Source: Paracoccaceae bacterium (GTDB lineage: Bacteria > Pseudomonadota > Alphaproteobacteria > Rhodobacterales > Rhodobacteraceae). From it: a DNA stretch of 64,000 nt. Numbering within the stretch: the stretch's first letter is position 1; each line of letters opens with the position of its first letter. The position numbers and the translations under genes are program-made. Location: contig JACVZW010000059.1 in the NCBI GenBank assembly GCA_014654775.1, positions 50,341 through 114,340 on the forward strand, read 5' to 3'. Of the stretch, positions 1 through 9,105 are shown piece by piece. The notes beneath the pieces were generated by a model. That model had not been told where the DNA came from. It worked only from the letters and a program-made list of their open reading frames with translations, and did no database searches.

Positions 1-782
1 AGGCCCGCCGCGCGGGCGGCATCCACCATCAGCAGCGCTTCGGTCAGGCCGCCTGTCTTGTCCAGCTTGAGGTTGACCATGTCGTACTTGCCCCGCAGCG
101 CGGGCAGGCTGTGGCGGTCATGGGCGGATTCGTCGGCGCAAATGGGGATGGGGTGGGGAATCTCCGCCAGCAGATCATCCGCTCCGGCAGGCAGCGGCTG
201 TTCCACCAGCGCCACGCCAATGCGCGACAGGTGCGGGGCGAGGTCGGCATAGATCTCGGGCGTCCAGCCTTCGTTGGCATCGATGATGATGGTGGCTTTC
301 GGCGCGCCGATGCGGACGGCCTCGAGCCGCGGCATGTCGTCCGGGGTGCCGAGCTTGATCTTCAGAAGCGGGCGGTGGGCATTCTCGGCCGCTTGCGCGC
401 GCATAGCATCAGGGATGTCGAGTGACAGGGTGAAGGCGGTAATGCAGGGCCTCGGCGCGGGCAGGCCCGCGAGGTGCCAGATGCGGGTGCCTGCGGATTT
501 CGCCTCCCAGTCCCAAAGCGCGCAATCGACGGCGTTGCGCGCGGCACCGGGGGGGAGTGCGTCCTGCAGCGCGGCGCGTGTGATGCCGTTGGGCAGGGTG
601 GCGATCTGGGCCAGCACGGAGTCAGGCGTTTCGCCATAGCGCGCATAAGGGACGGATTCGCCGCGCCCCGTGACCCCGCCGCGCGTGACGGTTGCGGTGA
701 TGACCCGCGCCTCGGTCTTTGACCCGCGTGAAATGGTGAAGGTGCGGGCGAGGGGAAAGGTGTCGAGCGTGGCGGTGATCAT
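1..782 (-). CDS. Dipeptide epimerase / L-Ala-D/L-Glu epimerase, enolase superfamily (3' end truncated by window)
   Basis: Reverse translation MITATLDTFPLARTFTISRGSKTEARVIT...IIIDANEGWTPE...KYDMVNLKLDKTGGLTEALLMVDAARAA; enolase-superfamily motifs DANEGW and NLKLDKTGG. Confidence 0.85.
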   Translation of the reverse strand, partial: MITATLDTFPLARTFTISRGSKTEARVITATVTRGGVTGRGESVPYARYGETPDSVLAQIATLPNGITRAALQDALPPGAARNAVDCALWDWEAKSAGTRIWHLAGLPAPRPCITAFTLSLDIPDAMRAQAAENAHRPLLKIKLGTPDDMPRLEAVRIGAPKATIIIDANEGWTPEIYADLAPHLSRIGVALVEQPLPAGADDLLAEIPHPIPICADESAHDRHSLPALRGKYDMVNLKLDKTGGLTEALLMVDAARAAG

Positions 783-925
783 CGGTGTCTCCTGATGGTC
801 GGAGGGGGCGGGAGAGGGGATGCGCTGTCAAGTCATGCTGCAAGTGCGAAATGGCGCTTGCGCAGTGCAGCGCAAGATTATAACGCTATGGCAGCCCAAA
901 CCGAAATTTCCTTGCGAGACCGACC

Positions 926-1882
926 ATGAGCTTCCGCCTGCAACCCCCCGCCCCCGCCCGCCCGAACCGCTGCCAGCTGTTCGGCCCCGGATCGCGGCCC
1001 GCGATCTTTGCCAAGATGGCGGCGAGCGAGGCGGATGTGATCAACCTTGATCTGGAGGACTCGGTCGCGCCGTCGGACAAGGCTGTGGCGCGGGAGAACA
1101 TCATCGAGGCGATCTCTGCCGTGGACTGGGGGCGCAAGACGCTGTCGGTGCGGATCAACGGCTTGGACACGCCGTGGTGGTATCGCGACGTGGTTGATCT
1201 GCTGGAAAAGGGCGGCGAGCGGCTGGATCAGATCATGATCCCCAAAGTGGGCTGCGCCGAGGATATCTATGCCGTCGATGCGCTGGTCACGGCAGTGGAA
1301 CGCGCGATGGGGCGGACCAAGCCCATCGCCTTTGAGGTCATCATCGAATCGGCGGCCGGGATTTCCCATGTGGAAGAGATCGCCAAAGCCTCACCCCGCC
1401 TGCAGGCCATGAGCCTTGGCGCGGCGGATTTCGCGGCCAGCATGGGGATGCAGACGACGGGCATCGGCGGCACGCAGGAGAATTACTACATGCTGCGCGA
1501 GGGGACGAAGCATTGGTCGGACCCGTGGCATTGGGCGCAGGCGGCCATCGTCGCGGCCTGCCGGACGCATGGCATCCTGCCTGTCGACGGGCCCTTCGGC
1601 GACTTCTCCGACGACGAGGGGTTCCGTGCGCAGGCGCGGCGGTCGGCCACGCTGGGCATGGTGGGGAAATGGGCGATCCACCCCAAGCAGGTGACGCTGG
1701 CCAATGAGGTCTTCACCCCGTCGGAACAGGCGGTGACCGAGGCGCGCGAAATCCTCGCCGCGATGGAGGCCGCCAAGGCGCGGGGCGAGGGCGCGACGGT
1801 TTACAAGGGCCGTCTGGTGGACATCGCCAGCATCAAGCAGGCCGAGGTGATCGTGCGGCAGGCGGAACTGATCGCGGGTTGA
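926..1882 (+). CDS. mcl1: L-malyl-CoA/beta-methylmalyl-CoA lyase (HpcH/HpaI family)
   Basis: Protein MSFRLQPPAPARPNRCQLFGPGSRPAIFAKMAASEADVINLDLEDSVAP... closely resembles Rhodobacter Mcl1 as I know it. Confidence 0.93.
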   Translation: MSFRLQPPAPARPNRCQLFGPGSRPAIFAKMAASEADVINLDLEDSVAPSDKAVARENIIEAISAVDWGRKTLSVRINGLDTPWWYRDVVDLLEKGGERLDQIMIPKVGCAEDIYAVDALVTAVERAMGRTKPIAFEVIIESAAGISHVEEIAKASPRLQAMSLGAADFAASMGMQTTGIGGTQENYYMLREGTKHWSDPWHWAQAAIVAACRTHGILPVDGPFGDFSDDEGFRAQARRSATLGMVGKWAIHPKQVTLANEVFTPSEQAVTEAREILAAMEAAKARGEGATVYKGRLVDIASIKQAEVIVRQAELIAG

Positions 1883-2174
1883 CGTTGCGTCAACAATGAA
1901 TCGTTGACAGGTCGCCTGTCCAGCGGGCAGGGTTCGGCCACCGAAGCGGCAAAACAAGGCGCTTTGCAAAGATTACCCGAGCTGCGACCCACGGGGAGAG
2001 GAGGCCCCGCGCAGCAGATGGGAGGACGCACGCCCCGTGGCCCGGCCACGGGGCGCTGCTGTTTCTGGGCGCGGTTTTGGCGCAACGCTTTGATATAAAA
2101 CCCGAAAAATCGACATACTTCGGCGCGGTCTGATCCTTTGCTAGCGCTGGGTCAGGTTTCACGCGGAGGATTTC

Positions 2175-2660
2175 ATGCGGTTTCTGGTCTGGACGGGTGT
2201 CGCCCTGCTGGTGCTGGCAGGGCTGGTGTTTCTGGTGGGCTGGCTTCTGCCCGCCACGCGCGAGGGGCGGGCGGAGGTGGTGATCGCGGCGCCGCCCGCG
2301 CGGATCGTGGCGGTGATCGCCGATGTCGAGGCGCAGCCCGACTGGCGCGAGGGGATCGCGGCGGTGGAGCAGACGGCCGAGGGTTGGGTCGAGGTGACGG
2401 CGCGGGCGGAGCGGATCACCTTCCTGGCTGAGGAGATGGGCGAGGCGCGCATTAGGCTGCGCTTTACGTCGGATGCCGGATATTCGGGGTCGTGGGAGGC
2501 GGCGCTGGTCCCGGAGGGGGACAGCACGCGGGTTTCGGTGGTGGAGCGGGCAACGGTGCCATCGCCCCTTGGCCGGATTCTCGCGCGGCTCCTCTTTGAT
2601 CCGGAGGTCTTTGCCACCACTTATCTGGCGGCCCTGAAGGCACGTGTGGAGGGGATGTGA
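2175..2660 (+). CDS. SRPBCC-family protein (polyketide cyclase-like) with N-terminal TM
   Basis: N-terminal hydrophobic segment then VVIAAPPARIVAVIADVEAQPDWREGI typical of SRPBCC domains. Confidence 0.7.
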   Translation: MRFLVWTGVALLVLAGLVFLVGWLLPATREGRAEVVIAAPPARIVAVIADVEAQPDWREGIAAVEQTAEGWVEVTARAERITFLAEEMGEARIRLRFTSDAGYSGSWEAALVPEGDSTRVSVVERATVPSPLGRILARLLFDPEVFATTYLAALKARVEGM

Positions 2661-3094
2661 TGGCCGAGCGGAAGAAGAAGCCAACCGATTGGCGCAAGCG
2701 GTTCGGGGCGGCGAAGGACCCGCATGTGGTGATGCTGCATGCCGATTTTGCTGGGGTGAAGGCGGGCAACACGATGCTGATCTCCTCTCCCGGCGAGATC
2801 GCCAATTACCTGGCGCGCATCCCGCAAGGCGAGACGCGGACAATGGATCGGCTGCGCAACGAATTGGCGCGCAAGGCGGGGGCCAACGCGATGTGCCCGG
2901 TGACAACGGCCATCTACCTGCGCGTGGTGGCCGAGGTGGCCTTGGCCGATCTGGCCGAGGGCAAGCCGCTGGATCAGGTTGTGCCCTTCTGGCGGGTGGT
3001 GATGCCTGACAGCAAGGTGGCGAAGAAGCTGTCCTGCGGGCCGGACCACGTGGCGCATCTGATCGCGCTGGATCAGGGGCAGGCGGCGGGATAG
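2660..3094 (+). CDS. Conserved hypothetical protein
   Basis: ATG overlaps TGA of preceding gene (TGATG); MAERKKKPTDWRKRFGAAKDPHVVMLHADFAGVK...AMCPVTTAIYLRVVAEVALADLAEG. Confidence 0.7.
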   Translation: MAERKKKPTDWRKRFGAAKDPHVVMLHADFAGVKAGNTMLISSPGEIANYLARIPQGETRTMDRLRNELARKAGANAMCPVTTAIYLRVVAEVALADLAEGKPLDQVVPFWRVVMPDSKVAKKLSCGPDHVAHLIALDQGQAAG

Positions 3095-3172
3095 GGCCGG
3101 GGGGAGGCGCGGGCGAGTTGCATCTTGCCCCGCCTCTGGCCATATAGGGACGACGCGCTTAGGGGGTGTCCC

Positions 3173-4132
3173 ATGAACTATCTGGAATTCGAAAAGCCGC
3201 TGGCCGAGATCGAGGGCAAGGCGGAAGAGCTGCGCGCGATGGCGCGGGGCAATTCCGGCATGGATGTGACGAAGGAGGCAGAGGCGCTTGACCGCAAGGC
3301 AGAGGCGCTGCTGAAAGACCTCTACAAGGACCTGACGCCTTGGCGGAAATGTCAGGTGGCGCGGCACCCGGACCGGCCGCATTGCAAGGATTATATCGAC
3401 GCGCTGTTCACGGAATTCACCTCGCTTGCCGGGGACCGGAACTTTGCCGATGACCATGCTGTGATGGGCGGGGTGGCGCGGTTCAACGATCAGCCCGTGG
3501 TGGTGATCGGGCATGAGAAGGGCAACGACACCAAAAGCCGGATTGAGCGGAATTTCGGCATGGCGCGCCCCGAGGGGTACCGCAAGGCCATCCGGTTGAT
3601 GGAGATGGCGGATCGGTTCCGCCTGCCGGTGATCACGCTGGTCGACACGCCCGGCGCCTATCCGGGCAAGGGCGCGGAAGAACGCGGGCAGGCCGAGGCC
3701 ATAGCGCGGTCGACCGCCAAATGCCTTGAGATCGGGGTTCCGCTGATCTCTGTCGTGATTGGTGAGGGCGGGTCGGGCGGGGCGGTGGCCTTCGCCACGG
3801 CCAATCGCGTGGCGATGCTGGAACATTCCGTATATTCCGTAATTTCCCCCGAAGGCTGCGCCTCGATCCTGTGGAAGGATGCCGAGAAGATGCGCGAGGC
3901 GGCGGAAGCGCTGCGCCTGACGGCGCAGGACCTGCAGAAGCTGGGCGTGATCGACCGGATCATCAAGGAACCGCTGGGCGGCGCGCAGCGGAGCCGGAAA
4001 GAGACGATCGAGGCGGTGGGCAAGGGCATCGAGGCGATGCTGAAAGAGATGGCGGGCAAGAAGCCCGACACCCTGATCAAGGAACGCCGCGCGAAATTCA
4101 TGGAGATGGGGTCGAAAGGGCTGGCCGCGTGA
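3173..4132 (+). CDS. accA: Acetyl-CoA carboxylase carboxyltransferase subunit alpha
   Basis: [26 protein letters not shown]...[25 protein letters not shown]...[12 protein letters not shown]; AccA hallmark motifs. Confidence 0.96.
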   Translation: MNYLEFEKPLAEIEGKAEELRAMARGNSGMDVTKEAEALDRKAEALLKDLYKDLTPWRKCQVARHPDRPHCKDYIDALFTEFTSLAGDRNFADDHAVMGGVARFNDQPVVVIGHEKGNDTKSRIERNFGMARPEGYRKAIRLMEMADRFRLPVITLVDTPGAYPGKGAEERGQAEAIARSTAKCLEIGVPLISVVIGEGGSGGAVAFATANRVAMLEHSVYSVISPEGCASILWKDAEKMREAAEALRLTAQDLQKLGVIDRIIKEPLGGAQRSRKETIEAVGKGIEAMLKEMAGKKPDTLIKERRAKFMEMGSKGLAA

Positions 4133-4443
4133 ATGCGTGGCTGATCGTTCTGATCGCGGGTCTTCTGGAAACCGGCTGGGCGCTGGGCTTGAAGTATTCG
4201 GACGGGTTCACGAAGCCCATTCCTTCGGTGCTGACGGTGATCGGGGCGGCGGCGTCCTTCTGGCTTTTGTCCGTCGCCATGAAGGACCTGCCGGTGGGCA
4301 CGGCCTATGCCGTCTGGGTGGGGATCGGTGCAGTGGGGACGGCGATCCTGTCGGTCTTCCTGTTCGGTGATCCGGTCAACCTGATGCGGGTTGTGGGTGT
4401 CTGCCTGATCATCGCCGGGATATTGGCGCTGAAATTCGCGTGA
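4129..4443 (+). CDS. SMR-family transporter (SugE/Gdx-like), GTG start
   Basis: 104 aa, four [38 protein letters not shown] start overlaps accA stop. Confidence 0.85.
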   Translation: MNAWLIVLIAGLLETGWALGLKYSDGFTKPIPSVLTVIGAAASFWLLSVAMKDLPVGTAYAVWVGIGAVGTAILSVFLFGDPVNLMRVVGVCLIIAGILALKFA

Positions 4444-4561
4444 TGGCGTGGGGCGGACCCCCCCCGGGGGGTTTCACCCCGTGCCGATTGGTTCTTGACC
4501 CAATGGCGAACCGTCGGCACCCCAGAGTATCTTTCCCAAGATGAAGCCAAGAGTATTGAAG

Positions 4562-4589
4562 AAGGGGCGGCCACTCGGACCGCCCCTTT
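4562..4589. terminator. Bidirectional terminator-like hairpin between convergent sugE-like and mtkB
   Basis: AAGGGGCGG...CCGCCCCTTT inverted repeat between two convergent genes. Confidence 0.65.
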
Positions 4590-4607
4590 GTTCATCAAGC
4601 TGACCTG

Positions 4608-5507
4608 TCAGGCCGCAGCGCGGCGGGTGCTGAGCACGCGGGCCATCGTTTCGCCCATCGCCGACGGGTTGGGGGCAATGGTGATGCCGGCGGCGGACAG
4701 GATTTCCACCTTTTCCTGCGCACTTTCCCCGAATGCCGAGATGATCGCCCCGGCATGGCCCATCTTGCGGCCCTTGGGGGCCGACAGGCCCGCGATATAG
4801 GCGACGACCGGCTTGGTCATGTGGTCGCGGGCATAGATCGCGGCTTCGGCTTCCTGCGGGCCGCCGATTTCGCCGATCATCATCACGGCATCGGTTTCCG
4901 GGTCCGCTTCGAAGAGTTCAAGGATGTCGCGGAAGCTGCTGCCATTGATCGGGTCGCCGCCGATGCCCACCGAGGTGGAGACGCCGATGCCCAGCGCCTT
5001 CATCTGCGAGGCTGCCTCATAGCCCAGCGTGCCAGAGCGGCCGACGATGCCGATGCGGCCCGGCATGTAGATATGCGGCGGCATGATGCCCATGAAGCCC
5101 TTGCCGGGCGAGATGATGCCCGCGCAGTTCGGCCCGACAAGGCGCATCTTGCGGTCGGCCGGATAGCGTTTCAGGAAACGCTTCACCTTCATCATATCCT
5201 GAGACGGGATGCCGTCGGTGACGCAGACGGCGGTCTTGATGCCCGCATCCGCCGCTTCCATGATCGCATCGGCGGCAAAGGGCGGGGGCACGAAGACGAG
5301 GGAGGCTTCTGCCCCCGTCGCCTCGACCGCCTCGCGCACGGTGTTGAAAAGCGGACGGTCCAGCAGGCTTTCGCCGCCCCGACCGGGGGTCACGCCGCCC
5401 ACGACATTGGTGCCGTGCTTGATCATGTCCTCGGCATGGAACTGGCCGATGCGGCCGGACATGCCCTGCACGATGACGCGGGTCTTTTCGGTGATGAGAA
5501 TGGCCAT
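4608..5507 (-). CDS. mtkB: Malate--CoA ligase subunit alpha (succinyl-CoA synthetase alpha family)
   Basis: [45 protein letters not shown]...[11 protein letters not shown]...[12 protein letters not shown]; adjacency to mtkA, mcl and sgaA supports malate rather than succinate ligase. Confidence 0.85.
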   Translation of the reverse strand: MAILITEKTRVIVQGMSGRIGQFHAEDMIKHGTNVVGGVTPGRGGESLLDRPLFNTVREAVEATGAEASLVFVPPPFAADAIMEAADAGIKTAVCVTDGIPSQDMMKVKRFLKRYPADRKMRLVGPNCAGIISPGKGFMGIMPPHIYMPGRIGIVGRSGTLGYEAASQMKALGIGVSTSVGIGGDPINGSSFRDILELFEADPETDAVMMIGEIGGPQEAEAAIYARDHMTKPVVAYIAGLSAPKGRKMGHAGAIISAFGESAQEKVEILSAAGITIAPNPSAMGETMARVLSTRRAAA

Positions 5508-5519
5508 GATGTTTCCCCC

Positions 5520-6692
5520 TTACGCGGCGAGTTTCTGGCGCGTGGCGACGGCCTTGCGGGCGGCGTCTTCCAGCGTGTCGGCGGTGATCAGCGGCAGGCC
5601 CGAGGCATCGATGATGCGGCGGCCTTCCTCGACATTCGTTCCGGCGAGGCGGACGACGACGGGCAGGGTCAGGCCAAGCTCGCGATAGGCCAGCACCACG
5701 CCTTGGGCGACCCAGTCGCAGCGGTTGATGCCCGCGAAGATGTTCACGAGGATGACGCTGACGTTACGGTCGGCCAGCACGGTACGGAAAGCCCGCACCA
5801 CCCGCTCCGGGCTGGCCCCCCCGCCGATATCGAGGAAGTTTGCAGGCTCCCCCCCGGCGAGTTTGATCATGTCCATCGTGGCCATCGCCAGACCCGCACC
5901 GTTGATGATGCAGCCGATGTCGCCATCAAGGCCGACATAGGCGAGGCCGTGGTCGCCCGCCGTGCTTTCGCGCGGGTCTTCCTGGCTGCGGTCGCGGAGT
6001 TCCGCGATCTCGGGGCGGCGGAAGAGGGCATTGGTGTCGAAGGACATCTTGGCGTCGAGCGCGACAAGGTCGCCCGCGCCGGTGATGACGAGGGGATTGA
6101 TCTCCACCATCATGGCGTCGAGATCCCGGTAGGCGCGGTAGCAGGCCTTGAGGATATTGACCATCTGGGCGATCTGGCCGCCCTTCAGGCCAAGCTGGAA
6201 GGCCAGTTCGCGGGCCTGAAACTCTGACAGGCCCACCGCCGGGTCGATCGTCATGCGGCGCAGCGAGTTGGGGTCGTTTTCGGCAAGATCTTCGATCTCC
6301 ATCCCGCCATGGGCGGAGGCGACGATCATGATGCGTTCGGATTTCCGGTCGAGGACGAAGCCCAGATAGAGCTCTTGCTTGATGTCCGAGGCCCCTTCGA
6401 CCCAGAGGCGGTAGACGCCCTTGCCATTGGCATCGGTCTGCTTGGTGACCAGCTGGCGCCCGAAGAGGGTGGCGGCGAATTCCTGCACCTCGGCCTCGGA
6501 GCGGCACAGCTTCACCCCGCCTGCGGCACCACGGCCGCCGGAATGGATCTGCGCCTTGACGACCCAAGCGCTGCCACCCAGTTCGCGGGCGCGGTAGCCC
6601 GCCTGTTCGGGACTGTAGGCAAGGCCGCCACGCGGAACGGGCACGCCGAAGCGGGCGAGGATTTCCTTGGCCTGATATTCGTGAATGTCCAT
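5520..6692 (-). CDS. mtkA: Malate--CoA ligase subunit beta (ATP-grasp, SucC family)
   Basis: [31 protein letters not shown]...[20 protein letters not shown]. Confidence 0.87.
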   Translation of the reverse strand: MDIHEYQAKEILARFGVPVPRGGLAYSPEQAGYRARELGGSAWVVKAQIHSGGRGAAGGVKLCRSEAEVQEFAATLFGRQLVTKQTDANGKGVYRLWVEGASDIKQELYLGFVLDRKSERIMIVASAHGGMEIEDLAENDPNSLRRMTIDPAVGLSEFQARELAFQLGLKGGQIAQMVNILKACYRAYRDLDAMMVEINPLVITGAGDLVALDAKMSFDTNALFRRPEIAELRDRSQEDPRESTAGDHGLAYVGLDGDIGCIINGAGLAMATMDMIKLAGGEPANFLDIGGGASPERVVRAFRTVLADRNVSVILVNIFAGINRCDWVAQGVVLAYRELGLTLPVVVRLAGTNVEEGRRIIDASGLPLITADTLEDAARKAVATRQKLAA

Positions 6693-6714
6693 TCGGTATT
6701 CCTCCCTGATGCAG

Positions 6715-6768
6715 GGATGGGCGGATCGCCCATCCTACGGGCCTGTAGGATGGGCCATTGGCCCATCC
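6715..6768. repeat. Overlapping triple inverted repeat (REP-like) between mcl and mtkA
   Basis: GGATGGGCG-GAT-CGCCCATCC; GCCCATCCTAC-GGGCCT-GTAGGATGGGC; GGATGGGCC-ATT-GGCCCATCC; arms shared between hairpins. Confidence 0.75.
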
Positions 6769-6778
6769 CCGGCTCTGG

Positions 6779-7717
6779 TCACTTCCCGGCGATGGCTTCC
6801 GCGATCACCAGCACGTTGCGCGCCATCTTTTCCGATGCCGCGTCGATCATCTTGCCGTCGAGGCTGGCCGCGCCCTTGCCTTGAGATTCCGCGATACGCA
6901 GTTCCTCGATGATGCGCTGGGCCTTGGTCACTTCGGCGTCGGTCGGGCTGAACACTTCGTTTGCCATACTGACTTGGCTGGGATGGATCGCCCATTTGCC
7001 TTCGCAGCCAAGGGCGGCTGCGCGGCGCGCGCCTTCCTTGTAGCCTTCCGGATCGGAGAAATCGCCGAAGGGCCCGTCGATGGCGCGCAGGCCATAGGCG
7101 CGGCAGGCGATGACCATGCGGCTGATCGCGGCGTGCCACTGGTCGCCCGGATAGTGCGGGTTCAGACCGCCGATATTCGTGGTCCGGGCGCGCATCGATG
7201 CGGCGTAGTCAGCGACGCCGAAATGCAGCGCCTCAAGCCGCCCGCCGAATTGGGCGATGCTTTCGACATTGGCCATGCCGAGGGCGGTTTCGATCAGCGC
7301 CTCAAGCCCCACGCGGGTGGTGTAGCCCTTGCCCTGTTCGATCTGGTTGACCATCGCCTCGACCATGTAAAGGTCATCGCGCACGCCGACCTTGGGCACG
7401 AGGAGGGTGTGCACGCGGCTGCCCGCCTGCTCCATCACGTCCACGACGTCGCGATACATGTAATGCGTGTCGAGCCCGTTGATGCGGACCGAAACGGTCT
7501 TGCCCTTGGCGGCCCAGTCGATGTCGTTCAGGGCCTGAATCGCGTTCTTGCGGGCCTGTTCCTTTTCCGGGGGCGCAACGGCGTCTTCCAGATCAAGGAA
7601 AACATAATCGGCGGGGCCTTGGGCGGCCTTGTCGATCATCGTCGGGTTGGAGGCCGGGACAGCGAGTTCCGAGCGCTGCAGGCGTTGACGCCGCAGCGGG
7701 TACAAAGTGTGGGACAT
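6779..7717 (-). CDS. mcl: Malyl-CoA lyase / CoA ester lyase (serine-cycle MclA type)
   Basis: MSHTLYPLRRQRLQRSELAVPASNPTMIDKAAQGPADYVFLDLEDAVAPPEKEQARKNAIQALND; HpcH/HpaI fold, distinct from mcl1; start chosen at 7717 inside longer ORF. Confidence 0.88.
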   Translation of the reverse strand: MSHTLYPLRRQRLQRSELAVPASNPTMIDKAAQGPADYVFLDLEDAVAPPEKEQARKNAIQALNDIDWAAKGKTVSVRINGLDTHYMYRDVVDVMEQAGSRVHTLLVPKVGVRDDLYMVEAMVNQIEQGKGYTTRVGLEALIETALGMANVESIAQFGGRLEALHFGVADYAASMRARTTNIGGLNPHYPGDQWHAAISRMVIACRAYGLRAIDGPFGDFSDPEGYKEGARRAAALGCEGKWAIHPSQVSMANEVFSPTDAEVTKAQRIIEELRIAESQGKGAASLDGKMIDAASEKMARNVLVIAEAIAGK

Positions 7718-7734
7718 GATTTCCTCAGATGGCT

Positions 7735-8955
7735 TTATTCGGCGGCGATGCGGCTTGCGCTGCGGGCGCTGCGCTGCACGGCGCGGGCGACGGGTTCGGC
7801 ATAGACTTCCTGCGCGGCGGCGACGCCCGATCCAAAGCGGATCTGTGCGCCAGCGGCGGCAAGGCACAGCTCGGCGATGGAGATGGCCGAGAGGCACATG
7901 CCTTCGTTCAGGTCGCCCAGATGGCCGATACGGAAGACCTTGCCGTTCAGCGGCCCGAGGCCCGCCCCGAAAGAGCAGTTGTAACGGTCATAGGCGATGC
8001 GGATCACGTCACGCGCATCCACGCCCTGCGGCACGCGGATCGCGCTGACCGTGTCGGAGTAGAGTGAGGGGTGTTCGGCGCACAGCTCCATCCCCCAAGC
8101 GGCGACGGCATTGCGCACGCCGGTCGCAAGGCGGCGGTGGCGGGCGAAGATGTTCTCCATCCCCTCGTCCAGCATGCGGTCCAGCGCCTTGCGCAGGCCG
8201 TGGAACAGGGGAACCGGGGGCGTGTAGGGGAAGTAGCCGGTGGCGTTGACGCGGGCCATGTCGGCGAAGTCGAAATAGGCGCGGCGCATCGTGGCGGTTT
8301 CGGCCATCGCCATCGCCTTGGCCGAGACGCCGATCATGCCCAGACCGGCGGGCAGCATGAAGCCCTTTTGGCTGCCCGTGACGGCAAGGTCGACGCCCCA
8401 TTCATCCATGCGGAAGTCGATGGAGCCGATGGAGGACACGCCGTCTACGAACAGCAGCGCGTCGTGGAAGGATTCGTCCAGCGCGCGCCGAACCTGCGCC
8501 ACGTCGGAGGTCACGCCCGTCGCGGTTTCGTTGTGCGTCACGAAGACGGCCTTGATCTTGCCGTGGCGGTCATTGCCAAGGATGCGGGCGAATTCATTCG
8601 CCGGCGTGCCTGCGCCCCAAGCCAGATCGACGATTTCCACATCGAGGCCCAGTTTCACGGCCATATCGGCCCAGAGCAGCGAGAACTGGCCGTGACGCGC
8701 CATCAGCACCTTGTCGCCCGGGTTCAGCGTGTTGGTGATCGCCGCTTCCCAGCAGCCGGTGCCCGATCCGGGGAACATCATCACGGTGCCGGTCTCGGTT
8801 TTGAAAACCTTTTTCATATCAGCGAAGAGGTTCAGGGTCAGATCGCCGAAGTCCGGGGCGCGATGGTCCTGCATGGGGACGATCATCGCCTGACGCACCG
8901 CCTCTGGCACATTGGTGGGGCCGGGGATGTAAAGGTGCTGGGTTCCGGTCTTCAT
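7735..8955 (-). CDS. sgaA: Serine--glyoxylate aminotransferase (class V)
   Basis: MKTGTQHLYIPGPTNVPEAVRQAMIVPMQDHRAPDF...VDGVSSIGSIDFRMDEWGVDLAVTGSQKGFMLPAGLG; PLP lysine motif. Confidence 0.92.
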   Translation of the reverse strand: MKTGTQHLYIPGPTNVPEAVRQAMIVPMQDHRAPDFGDLTLNLFADMKKVFKTETGTVMMFPGSGTGCWEAAITNTLNPGDKVLMARHGQFSLLWADMAVKLGLDVEIVDLAWGAGTPANEFARILGNDRHGKIKAVFVTHNETATGVTSDVAQVRRALDESFHDALLFVDGVSSIGSIDFRMDEWGVDLAVTGSQKGFMLPAGLGMIGVSAKAMAMAETATMRRAYFDFADMARVNATGYFPYTPPVPLFHGLRKALDRMLDEGMENIFARHRRLATGVRNAVAAWGMELCAEHPSLYSDTVSAIRVPQGVDARDVIRIAYDRYNCSFGAGLGPLNGKVFRIGHLGDLNEGMCLSAISIAELCLAAAGAQIRFGSGVAAAQEVYAEPVARAVQRSARSASRIAAE

Positions 8956-9055
8956 TGGGGTCCTCCCTGACGTTTCGCCTGTTCTGTTGAGAGGAGAGAT
9001 GCCACCGAGATCGATTCCGGCAAACCGAAAGCGGGTCCTGCTGTGAATGCGAGAA

Positions 9056-9088
9056 TTTACAAACGGTGTAATTTGTAATATTGTAAAC
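9056..9088. promoter_or_regulatory. Candidate operator repeats between sgaA and scfR-like gene
   Basis: TTTACAAA-CGGTGTAA-TTTGTAA-TA-TTGTAAA: inverted TTACAAA/TTTGTAA and TTTACAA/TTGTAAA in the divergent intergenic region. Confidence 0.6.
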
Positions 9089-9105
9089 ATGACGAAGCCG
9101 GGAAT

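Noticed and set aside
2621-3826. 401-aa - strand ORF
   Set aside because: Antisense to accA, which is unambiguous
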